This document shows positions 25,195 to 32,439 of a stretch of 64,000 bases of DNA, in pieces; the stretch's first letter is position 1; each line of letters opens with the position of its first letter. Both the position numbers and the translations under genes were made by a program. Where the stretch lies: positions 1-64,000 of the forward strand of contig DASYWW010000011.1 of assembly GCA_035935655.1 (NCBI GenBank), in the 5' to 3' direction. The notes below the pieces were generated by a model, which was not told the origin of the DNA, ran no database searches, and saw only the letters and a list, made by a program, of their open reading frames with translations. Source of the stretch: Candidatus Bathyarchaeia archaeon. GTDB taxonomy: Archaea > Thermoproteota > Bathyarchaeia > 40CM-2-53-6.

Positions 25195-27035
25195 GGCGGA
25201 AGCCGCTCATCAGCTGACTTAGCCTTGGCTGCTGCATCTTTCTTCCGCCGCCAGTCCCTCCACAACAGGTACGCTACGATGACAAAGAAGGCTAGAGATC
25301 CGATATCCAATCCTACCCCTACATAATCTGGTCCAGCTGGTTGTCCGTTAGGCGGAGGCGGGGGGAGGCCGATACACTTTGCCGTTGATGTCGGTATTAC
25401 TTGTACTGCGAAGGCGAAGAGGATCAAACCAATTGTCACAGCTGTGCCGATCGGAAGTTTAGTATTCGACGTTGCAGAACCCGATCGCAATCTCCTTCTT
25501 CTGACCATGACGGTTGCTAGCAACAAGACTGCCGCCGCGACGACGATGGCCGGAAGGTACGTTTGCAGAAGGGTGAGAAATGAAAAATTACCGTGTACTT
25601 GGAGAAAGATGAATCCGACGGTTGAGGAGTTCCCGTTGGTGGCGACGATCCCAGCGGTGTAGAGTCCAGATGGTAAGTTATTGTCCGGGGTGATTTTGAG
25701 GGTGACGGTCTTGGCTTGGTTCGGGTTGAGGGTGAGGCTGTAATTTGACAGTGAAACCTCAGTTGTCGCGGTTTGACCGTACGTGGTGAAAGTACTCGTG
25801 ACACTTAGTCCAACTGTGACTGCAGTTGTTGCGGTGTTCAACAGGGATAATTGCGAGCTGACGGTTTGACCTGCGTTAACCATGGTCGGAGTGAGTGTAG
25901 AATTAATTGTCATATTGGAAATTGCATTCGAAGGGATCATCCCGATCCGGTTTGCCGTATATTCTGTGAACCAGAAGTTGCCGTTTGTATCTATGGCGTT
26001 TAGGAGAGAATATGCCAGCCCGGAGGTGGGAATAGCGAACTCATCCATAATCCCACTGACCCGGTCTAGGCGTCCGACTCTGTTCCCGAAGTGTTCGACG
26101 AACCAGAGTCTGCCCTGCTTGTCGATCGCGATGGTGGCCGGGGCGGTTGTCTTGAATGTTGAGGGCTGTGTCGTCGGGTACTTTCTGAAGGTCGAATTGG
26201 ATGGAATCAGTTGAGCGATTGAGCTTGCACCGTGCTCCGAGAGCCATACGTTCCCGCTCCTGTCGACGGCTATCCCGACTGGTGAAACTAATGAGACGGA
26301 GGGTGTGAATTCCTGGAATGTGTTGGAGGACATATCGAACCGTGCAACCTTATTCTCAAAACTCTCCGTTATCCATAGGTAGGACGTTCCGTTCTGGAGA
26401 GCAAGCTCAGCAGGGCCCGAGTTCGAGGTTGGTAGAGGATACTTCGTGACCTGACCTGTTATCGGATCAATTTTTCCTATGTTGTTCGCCGTTGTGTCTG
26501 TGAACCATACGTCGCCAGTGGCATTATCAGCGAGGACGAAGACTGGCGTCGACATGGGCGTCTTCGTCAAGTATTGGTTGAATTTTGGAGGCGAGGCGGT
26601 TGCATTGAGGACCCATATACTTGGACTGTTCTTGTTCTGATCGGTAAACCAGATTCTCCCTGAACTATCCAACGACAGAGATGCAGGGATTGCTCCCCCT
26701 GTCTCGGGTATGAGAAATTGGTTGAATGTTTTGGATGACTCGTTGAACTCTCCTATTTCGCCTGTGTTATACTCGACGAACCAGAAGATGTGGTTCGGGC
26801 CGGAGACGATTGCGTTCGGCCCCGGGTTCGCGTACGGTATCTGGAACTCTGTGATGGGAGAGTTGGAGTTTGGTTGTTGAGTAATCCATTTGGTTCCGGT
26901 CACTCCTTTGGTGTCGTAGTGCGATTCTAGGAACAGGGCGGAGAGGGACAGGACGCAGATTGCTGCGAACATGAGACCTAGGCGTCCCCTATTGCGCATC
27001 TTCAAACACAGGCATTTCTGCCTTAGAAGTCCCAC
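25191..27035 (-). CDS. Exported Vgb-like beta-propeller, membrane anchored
   Basis: 614 aa. N-terminal signal/anchor (LGLMFAAICVLSLSALFL), then about six propeller blades with the repeat IWFTD / VWLSEH / LWFVEHFGNRVGRLD, as in streptogramin B lyase (Vgb) and related NHL-like propellers. After residue about 390 comes an Ig-like beta domain (MVNAGQTVSSQLSLLNT), then a TM helix with RRRRLR, a second TM, a PPPPPNGQPAGP linker and a third TM. The propeller is therefore outside the cell. It overlaps the upstream regulator gene by 13 nt. Lyase activity is doubtful; a sensing or binding role is equally likely. Confidence 0.75.
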   Translation of the reverse strand: MGLLRQKCLCLKMRNRGRLGLMFAAICVLSLSALFLESHYDTKGVTGTKWITQQPNSNSPITEFQIPYANPGPNAIVSGPNHIFWFVEYNTGEIGEFNESSKTFNQFLIPETGGAIPASLSLDSSGRIWFTDQNKNSPSIWVLNATASPPKFNQYLTKTPMSTPVFVLADNATGDVWFTDTTANNIGKIDPITGQVTKYPLPTSNSGPAELALQNGTSYLWITESFENKVARFDMSSNTFQEFTPSVSLVSPVGIAVDRSGNVWLSEHGASSIAQLIPSNSTFRKYPTTQPSTFKTTAPATIAIDKQGRLWFVEHFGNRVGRLDRVSGIMDEFAIPTSGLAYSLLNAIDTNGNFWFTEYTANRIGMIPSNAISNMTINSTLTPTMVNAGQTVSSQLSLLNTATTAVTVGLSVTSTFTTYGQTATTEVSLSNYSLTLNPNQAKTVTLKITPDNNLPSGLYTAGIVATNGNSSTVGFIFLQVHGNFSFLTLLQTYLPAIVVAAAVLLLATVMVRRRRLRSGSATSNTKLPIGTAVTIGLILFAFAVQVIPTSTAKCIGLPPPPPNGQPAGPDYVGVGLDIGSLAFFVIVAYLLWRDWRRKKDAAAKAKSADERLPP

Positions 27036-27544
27036 AGGTCTATGAATCTGTCACTGGCCTTCTTCAGCAGATTCGGGTTCTGGTTCCTCAATAACAACCG
27101 GATCTGTTCAGGTTGTTCCAGCTCGTAGAATACGCCAAGATCGCTTGTTCGACTCGGCTTGACTATCCCTGCTCGCGTTAGATCTGCTATGTGCTCACTT
27201 ACTGTCGACTTTGCCAGTCCTGTAATATCGCAAAGCTGCTTGTTAGAAAGAAGGGAATCTGAAGCGAGGCTTTCAAGGATTTTGCGGTCGGTGTCCCCTC
27301 GAAGGAGGGGAAACATCCTTTTCTCTGCCTCACCAATGCCTGAAGGAAATAGTCGAGAGTAACCTCCATCTTCAACTCGGATGATCTCGCCAGTTTTGGT
27401 CAGTCTATCCACATGATACCGTGTAGTGTTGAAAGACATGCCCAGCAGTCTTTGGAGTTCTCTGAGATGGACTCCCGGGAGAATGGAGACGATGAATCGG
27501 ATTCTTACTCTACTGCTCACTTGTGTTCCCAAGAGTCTTTCCAC
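27023..27544 (-). CDS. Two-HTH transcription regulator
   Basis: 173 aa with two winged-helix modules. The first (residues about 18-65, GVHLRELQRLLGMSFNTTRYHVDRL) and the second (about 85-150, LSNKQLCDITGLAKSTVSEHIADL) are both ArsR/MarR-like. The pattern fits archaeal wHTH repressors. No metal site is evident. It overlaps the membrane protein gene upstream (27510-27824) and the propeller gene downstream, so these genes likely form an operon and it may regulate it. Confidence 0.75.
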   Translation of the reverse strand: MERLLGTQVSSRVRIRFIVSILPGVHLRELQRLLGMSFNTTRYHVDRLTKTGEIIRVEDGGYSRLFPSGIGEAEKRMFPLLRGDTDRKILESLASDSLLSNKQLCDITGLAKSTVSEHIADLTRAGIVKPSRTSDLGVFYELEQPEQIRLLLRNQNPNLLKKASDRFIDLWDF

Positions 27545-27824
27545 CTCGAACCAACAGAGCCAGACTGAAACTGGTTAGCATTAGAAAATCTAGAAAGTGG
27601 GATAAATGTATCCCTGTAAGCGGAATGTAGACCAACTGGTTTGACAGAAACAAGGTCTCCATAAGTTCCACGACTTGGCTTAGAGCAAGAAAGGTGAAAG
27701 CGAGCGAGAGAAACATGTATCGAGTATCTCTCCGGCTCGCGTAGGCGAGCAAAGAAATCAGCAAAACCACCGCAGAGAAGGCGACCAGCAGGACATGGAC
27801 AACTGCGTCAGTGCCAAACGTCAA
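27510..27824 (-). CDS. Small three-span membrane protein
   Basis: 104 aa. Hydrophobic segments about 8-27, 36-52 and 72-92; the loops carry RRDTRYM and a conserved-looking HLSHFLDF. The arrangement recalls membrane sensor modules paired with HTH proteins in archaea. It overlaps the following HTH gene by 35 nt, which supports joint function; the signal is unknown. Confidence 0.55.
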   Translation of the reverse strand: MTFGTDAVVHVLLVAFSAVVLLISLLAYASRRDTRYMFLSLAFTFLALSQVVELMETLFLSNQLVYIPLTGIHLSHFLDFLMLTSFSLALLVRGGKTLGNTSEQ

Positions 27825-27848
27825 TAATCTACCTCCTCCGTGAGACCA

Positions 27849-28391
27849 TCAAGGGTTGACGTTGACCTCTCCGCTCTGCATTAGGACATGGATTGAGCAT
27901 TCGATGAAGCAGTAGACTCGATACGAGCCCAACAGGCTAGCGTTGAAGGTCACATCGCTGCATTGGCCAGGGCCCAATTTGAGCCCCTTGTTGAAGTAGG
28001 TGGTTATCGCGAAGCCATGCGACTCGACTGTGTCATTGTTCACTACATGAATCGTAACGTTGGCTCCTAGTGTAACATTCATCACGGGCCAGGAGCCACT
28101 ATGGAACTTGCTACCGTTGAATCCGATGTTTATTCCTTCGTCGGCCATTACTACGACGAAGTAAGCCGAGTTTGGCGCTTTGGTAGGATGACTCGCGCAG
28201 CTAACGGTCCCAAGCCCGAACCAATGAAACGTGTATGCGGAAGTGAAAAAACCAGTGAGAGCGATCACAACAAGAATGCCGGCCAAAACTAGTTTTGAAC
28301 GCCTCGTTTTCAAAAGATTCGTAATATATGATCTCCGATAGGCATCACTCTCAGTACTGGTTTCCAAGTCGAAAGGCAAGGCACGTAGCAT
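27849..28391 (-). CDS. Membrane-anchored cupredoxin with CuA-like motif
   Basis: 180 aa: cytoplasmic leader, one TM (LVLAGILVVIALTGFFTSAY), then an exported cupredoxin domain. Copper ligands are visible: His in VESHGFAITTY and Y-C-F-I-E-C-S-I-H-V-L-M, i.e. C-x3-C-x2-H-x2-M. This is nearly the CuA motif of cytochrome oxidase subunit II and N2O reductase (C-x3-C-x3-H-x2-M), one residue shorter. It could be an electron carrier or a mononuclear red/nitrosocyanin-type site. Paralogues at 20667 and 32014. Confidence 0.75.
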   Translation of the reverse strand: MLRALPFDLETSTESDAYRRSYITNLLKTRRSKLVLAGILVVIALTGFFTSAYTFHWFGLGTVSCASHPTKAPNSAYFVVVMADEGINIGFNGSKFHSGSWPVMNVTLGANVTIHVVNNDTVESHGFAITTYFNKGLKLGPGQCSDVTFNASLLGSYRVYCFIECSIHVLMQSGEVNVNP

Positions 28392-28545
28392 GGAACCTTA
28401 ACAGTAGGATGAATTTAGCACTAGATCACAGTAAATCCCGTTGATTAAGAAAGTTGTGGCTCAACTCGCGAACAGGGGACGATTCGTCTGGTTCGTAACT
28501 TGAGCCAATAATCTTAGAAACATTCGTAGCTAAGATGGCGCAATC

Positions 28546-29352
28546 ATGCTAGGGTTCCCAGATAGTTTCCTACCTTGGACCGCGGCCACTTTGATTCCTG
28601 CCTTCCTAGGACTACTCATTATCGTCATGGCCGGAAATTTCTTGAAAGCAAAGTATCTGGCGGCCTTCGCAATCGGCGTATTTCTCTGGTTTTTCGTGGA
28701 CACGATTGGCGGAGCAGCGGGCCTCGACGTCAACTCCGGTTTCTCCGGGGGAGGCGGTCAACTTACACTTTCCGCATTATTTGCAATTGGTTTGCTGTTC
28801 TTCTTCACAATTGACCGAAATCGGAATATCCTTTCACCCCAGCTAGCGATTGGAAAATATGGATTGGTCATACCATGGCTCGTCGCCGCGGCACTAGGAA
28901 TTCATGGGCTCGGCGAGGGAGCCGCGTTCGGGGGGACCGCTGCCCTAACGTCAAGCACGTCATTGCTCGATGCTTTTGGAGGTTACTCAGGCGGGGTGGC
29001 CTACATCTTGCACAAGGCGCTTGAACCTATGATGATAGGTGCGTGCTATTGCGTCTACGCGAAAGAACATGCAAAAGGAGCTGCTGGTCGGCTAGGAGAC
29101 CTTCTCTTACTGAGCGTAACATTCGTGATTCCATCACTTCTCGGTGCAGCCACGGGTTACTATCTCACCTATGATAGTAGCTTCTTCTACGCTCTCGGCA
29201 CGGGCACCTCGGTCTACGCTCTCATCCGACTCGCGGGACCGCTCTTCGACAACACTCAACCTGCAAGCTCAAAGGAATCCATCAAGATGGCCATTTTGAT
29301 CGCGTTCGGTCTACTAGTGATATATTTCGCCGCGCTATTCCATTCAGGATAA
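28546..29352 (+). CDS. ZIP-family metal permease
   Basis: 268 aa with about eight spans. The two metal-binding helices are seen as ALGIHGLGEGAAFG (the HNxPEG motif of ZIP TM4) and ILHKALEPMMIGA (the HExPHE-like motif of TM5). ZIP proteins take up Zn, Fe, Mn or Ni. The neighbouring NikR-like regulator and NicO-like permease suggest that this block handles divalent metals. Start ATG 28546 follows an intergenic region shared with the divergent cupredoxin gene. Confidence 0.75.
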   Translation: MLGFPDSFLPWTAATLIPAFLGLLIIVMAGNFLKAKYLAAFAIGVFLWFFVDTIGGAAGLDVNSGFSGGGGQLTLSALFAIGLLFFFTIDRNRNILSPQLAIGKYGLVIPWLVAAALGIHGLGEGAAFGGTAALTSSTSLLDAFGGYSGGVAYILHKALEPMMIGACYCVYAKEHAKGAAGRLGDLLLLSVTFVIPSLLGAATGYYLTYDSSFFYALGTGTSVYALIRLAGPLFDNTQPASSKESIKMAILIAFGLLVIYFAALFHSG

Positions 29353-29489
29353 GATCGAACGCTTCTCCTCTTCTCCCGTCGATGAAGGAGTGCGACTGCG
29401 ATTATCAAGTCAGATTGATGCAGAGTCTCGGGTTCGTCCAGCGTCTGAAGAATCTCTTTCTCACTGATCAGCTGGGACCGTTTCGTCAA
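29256..29489 (-). CDS. Possible small protein behind the NikR-like gene
   Basis: ATG 29489 lies 7 nt after the NikR-like stop. The first 45 residues (LISEKEILQTLDEPETLHQ, then IAVALLHRREKRRS) look like a natural protein, but the last third is antisense to the ZIP gene. Either a short real gene with a convergent overlap or chance; low confidence. Confidence 0.3.
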   Translation of the reverse strand: MTKRSQLISEKEILQTLDEPETLHQSDLIIAVALLHRREKRRSVRSYPEWNSAAKYITSRPNAIKMAILMDSFELAG

Positions 29490-29496
29490 TTCTCAC

Positions 29497-29880
29497 TCAG
29501 ACTACGAGCAGCCTTACGCTTCTCAGCTTCTTCTCCTTCTGGAATGCACTAGTCATCGATGCGACCTTCCTCCCTTCTCCTTCTAGGAGAAACAGCTCGA
29601 AGCAGTTGTTTTGACCTATCTTATTGTGAATGTGTGTTTGCACGATATCATCGTAGGCGTGCTTCAATCGAGTGATTGGCTCTTCGTTCGATTCATCATG
29701 CGTAACTACGAGAATTGCGGCTACTCGGCCGGTGAGTGACGCTTTCTCCTTTGAGTCAGAGAGCAGGAGACGGATTGCAGTTCTCACGACGTCGGATCTT
29801 CCGGCGAATCCTTGGGATTCCTGAATCGCAGTCATAGAATCAACGAGTTCGATGGGAAGAGAGACGCTAACTATGGGCAT
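29497..29880 (-). CDS. NikR-like metal-responsive regulator
   Basis: 127 aa. N-terminal ribbon-helix-helix: PIVSVSLPIELVDSM and GFAGRSDVVRTAIRLLL. The C-terminal ACT-like metal domain has VVTHDESNEE and VQTHIHNKIGQNNCFELF: the His-x-His and Cys positions match the high-affinity Ni site of NikR. A perfect inverted repeat lies 51 nt upstream between it and the divergent NicO-like gene. It probably represses the metal transporters in response to Ni (or Co). Confidence 0.8.
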   Translation of the reverse strand: MPIVSVSLPIELVDSMTAIQESQGFAGRSDVVRTAIRLLLSDSKEKASLTGRVAAILVVTHDESNEEPITRLKHAYDDIVQTHIHNKIGQNNCFELFLLEGEGRKVASMTSAFQKEKKLRSVRLLVV

Positions 29881-29930
29881 TCAATTTACCTTCTACAGCT
29901 AATAACTTTCGGCCATTCCCTTATATCAAG

Positions 29931-29960
29931 ATTATTAAATTCCGGAAAATACTTAATAAT
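29931..29960. promoter_or_regulatory. Palindromic operator between nikR-like and nicO-like genes
   Basis: ATTATTAA (29931-29938) and TTAATAAT (29953-29960) form a perfect inverted repeat with a 14-nt spacer. NikR dimers of dimers typically bind half-sites about 22 bp centre to centre, and the same distance is seen here (22 bp). It lies directly in front of the GTG start at 29983, and its A/T half-sites could overlap a promoter. Confidence 0.6.
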
Positions 29961-29982
29961 TCCATCACAACCCTCGCGTGCT

Positions 29983-30849
29983 GTGACCACTCTTCTCCCG
30001 GAATGGATCGTTCTTCTGCTAGGTTCTCTGGGGCTTGGAATGCTCCACGGTGTCATTCCGGACGAACACACTTGGCCAATCACATTCAGCTACTCCGTGG
30101 GCTCGGCTACCGGGCGAGGGGGAATGCTCTCGGGCATATTCTTCGCCTCGGCCTTCACACTGCAACGCGCGATAATGGCTCAGCTCGTCTACTTTGCACT
30201 CGCTAGTTATCTCGCCTTCGATGAAGGCCTGAACGCTCTCGTGTACGTTGCTGTCGGAATCGCCATGTCTATCGCGGGATACTTGATACTTCGCGGAAAG
30301 TTGCCATCTTGGCATCCACTGACCCGATTCCTGCGTACTCGTGGTGGAACGCATTATGACGAGAAAGGAGTTTCAAGACGAGTTCCAACGCACTGGTGCG
30401 TGATCCATGGATTCATCGCTGGGTTCGGTGTCGACACGGGGCTATTCACTACCTTCATCTATTTGGTCGCTGTTCCAGCAATGCCGGCCGCGTACCTCGG
30501 ATTTGCTCCCGGAGCAGCATTTGGGTTTGGCACGTTAACCGTGTTGCTTGCAATCGGCTCGGTGTTTGGCGGCGTCCTCCAAATCGCAAAGAGGTGGGGT
30601 CCGGAACGAGTCCAACTCTTCGGCACGAGAGCCGGGGCACGCAGTTTGTTCTACGGTGGAATAATATTCATCATCGCCGGATTACTCTTTCGAACTGGTA
30701 TTCAAGACACCATTCCCCTAGACTTTGGCAATCTGATTGTTCTAGCGTTCATGATAGGTGTGATCGTTCCGGTAATGATCGTCACTTGGAGAGAAGTCAA
30801 GACGAGCCCTGCCCCCGACACACTAACTCATCTCGCTGAGTCTCCCTAG
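29983..30849 (+). CDS. NicO/NiCoT-like metal permease
   Basis: About 288 aa from GTG 29983 (VTTLLPEW); an in-frame ATG at 29812 would run back through the operator and the regulator gene and is unlikely. Around six to seven spans. TM1 contains GMLHGVIPDEHTWPI, equivalent to the HX4DH nickel motif of NiCoT/NicO permeases. A second His-rich helix reads WCVIHGFIAGFGVDTG. Control by the NikR-like protein through the operator is likely. Exporter or importer cannot be told. Confidence 0.7.
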   Translation: MTTLLPEWIVLLLGSLGLGMLHGVIPDEHTWPITFSYSVGSATGRGGMLSGIFFASAFTLQRAIMAQLVYFALASYLAFDEGLNALVYVAVGIAMSIAGYLILRGKLPSWHPLTRFLRTRGGTHYDEKGVSRRVPTHWCVIHGFIAGFGVDTGLFTTFIYLVAVPAMPAAYLGFAPGAAFGFGTLTVLLAIGSVFGGVLQIAKRWGPERVQLFGTRAGARSLFYGGIIFIIAGLLFRTGIQDTIPLDFGNLIVLAFMIGVIVPVMIVTWREVKTSPAPDTLTHLAESP

Positions 30850-30892
30850 TTTCTACTCGGAAAGACATGTTCGCAATAACTACACGATCAGT

Positions 30893-31076
30893 TGGTGCGG
30901 GGGGTGGGATTCGAACCCACGAAGGCCTACGCCACGGGATAGCACACCCGCGTTCTAGCTTAGACATCAATCGTATCGATGTCCTCACCGTATTGGGTCT
31001 TGAGTGTAGCGCGCGCGTGCTAGGCGCGACCCGCCCATCTGGTCAGATACCTTTGACCTGACTCTGGTACCCCCGC
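30893..31076 (-). tRNA. Class II tRNA with intron(s), Leu-like
   Basis: On the minus strand GCGGGGG (31076-31070) pairs with CCCCCGC (30903-30897), followed by A and an encoded CCA (30893). T-arm GTGGG-TTCGAAT-CCCAC is perfect. D-loop AGTCAGGTCAAA and the variable arm preceding the T-arm (GTGGCGTAGGCCTTC) are Leu-like. The 184-nt span is about 95 nt too long, so one or more introns are present; a strong hairpin GACATC...GATGTC lies in the middle. A CTCAAGA loop (anticodon CAA) is visible but I could not close the anticodon stem, so isotype and exact introns are unresolved. Confidence 0.75.
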
Positions 31077-31228
31077 AGACGGAAACTCCTCATCAGCCTC
31101 CTCAAATATGCCTTAAGGCTCGCCGATCTCGACGAAAAAGTTGCAGATATCCGGGATGTTCCCTCGAGATTCGCGGGAAAGATATTATTGCTCGAACGAA
31201 CCCTATCCAAGGCAAAAGTGTTGTCTTG

Positions 31229-31846
31229 ATGTCTCAGACCCAGACCCGCAAGCAGAAGATTCTAGGAGATGTCAAGAGGAAACGCCGCCAGAGAGCAATT
31301 ACCTCTCTTACCATCGCGGTTGCCCTAATTGCGATAATCATAGCGGCCGTGATCTTCCTTCGCCCAGCGCCAAGCGCCGTACCGCTCCCTGACTATCTAA
31401 GCCACTGTGTCGGAGGAGGCCTCTACCATTCGCACCCCAACTTGACGATTACGATAAACGGCGCCAACCTGCCGATACCCCTTAACACGTTCGATGCTTC
31501 TTGTGCACAACCCATCCATACTCATAACGAGCCTGGAGTACTTCACATCGAAACGGATCAAAATCGGGATTACACGTTGAGCGATTGGTTCCTACTCTGG
31601 GGTCATCATACGAACAATGCCAATTATGCGATCTTTAACTCAACCCAGATATTCACAAACAAGGTAGACGCTACGCATCACATCACAATGACAGTAAATG
31701 GGGTTAATGATACCAGCTACCAAAATCACCTGTTTCCTCGGAACGCTTCGCCAACAGGTGGGACTGGCGGGCAACAAAATACGCTCTGTGCTGCTCCGCA
31801 AGGTCAGCCGTGCGTCAAAGACAACATCGCAATAACTTACGGCTAG
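31229..31846 (+). CDS. Exported His-rich protein
   Basis: 205 aa from ATG 31229. A basic leader (RKQKILGDVKRKRRQR) and one TM (ITSLTIAVALIAIIIAAVIF) anchor it; the rest is outside. Residues contain HSHPNLTITINGANLPIP, PIHTHNEPGVLHIETD and SDWFLLWGHHT: repeated His suggests metal binding. The wording resembles conserved exported proteins of thaumarchaea whose role is not known. It precedes a cupredoxin and a propeller protein, so it may take part in the same surface or copper system. Confidence 0.6.
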   Translation: MSQTQTRKQKILGDVKRKRRQRAITSLTIAVALIAIIIAAVIFLRPAPSAVPLPDYLSHCVGGGLYHSHPNLTITINGANLPIPLNTFDASCAQPIHTHNEPGVLHIETDQNRDYTLSDWFLLWGHHTNNANYAIFNSTQIFTNKVDATHHITMTVNGVNDTSYQNHLFPRNASPTGGTGGQQNTLCAAPQGQPCVKDNIAITYG

Positions 31847-32013
31847 AAAAGAGACGTGGAAGGATTCAATGGGCACCTACCACGGCTTGTGACGAATTCG
31901 AGCTAGTCGGTAGTCCCCGAATTCTCTTCTTGAAGGTATTGTCGATGGCTCTATTACCGAGTCTCCGCTGGTTGATTCCAAGATTCGTGACATCAACTGG
32001 GTGAAGACCGTAG

Positions 32014-32436
32014 TTGAGAACTAGCGAGATGATAATCGTGGGACTTGCCGCGGCATTCCTAGCGACTGGCGGGGTCCTGGCGGTAGTGCTTACGCCTCCC
32101 TCATCCCCTTGCTCCGGGGTGTCAGGTGCAATTCGCTCCTTCACAATCATGATAGATTTGACTGGCTATAATGGGAGCGGATCACAAGGAGGGCCCTGGC
32201 CCGTTATTAGTGTTCAACGGTGCGATACCCTAGTTTTCAACGTGATCAATAATGATACCCAAGCTCACGGATTTGGAGTCGCGTCTTACTCCCCTGTTGG
32301 TTTGGAGCTTGTTGGGGGAAACCACCAGACGCTGAAATTTCAGGCAACCAAGACTGGACAATTTAGGATATATTGCACATACAGCCTGTGTACAGTTCAC
32401 TACACGATGAATAATGGCCTTCTGAACGTAACCTAA
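32014..32436 (+). CDS. Cupredoxin with CuA-like motif
   Basis: 140 aa from TTG 32014 (ATG 32029 is possible). Signal/anchor MIIVGLAAAFLATGGVLAVVL, then a cupredoxin domain. Ligands: His in DTQAHGFGVASY and Y-C-x4-C-x2-H-x2-M in FRIYCTYSLCTVHYTM. The second Cys is one place later than in the paralogue at 27849. It sits 3 nt before the propeller gene. Likely an extracytoplasmic electron-transfer or copper-binding protein. Confidence 0.75.
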   Translation: MRTSEMIIVGLAAAFLATGGVLAVVLTPPSSPCSGVSGAIRSFTIMIDLTGYNGSGSQGGPWPVISVQRCDTLVFNVINNDTQAHGFGVASYSPVGLELVGGNHQTLKFQATKTGQFRIYCTYSLCTVHYTMNNGLLNVT

Positions 32437-32439
32437 CTA

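Noticed and set aside
30867-31061. Plus-strand reading frame GAGGGIRTHEGLRHG
   Set aside because: This is the classic spurious translation of the complement of a tRNA T-arm; the DNA is the minus-strand tRNA at 30893-31076.
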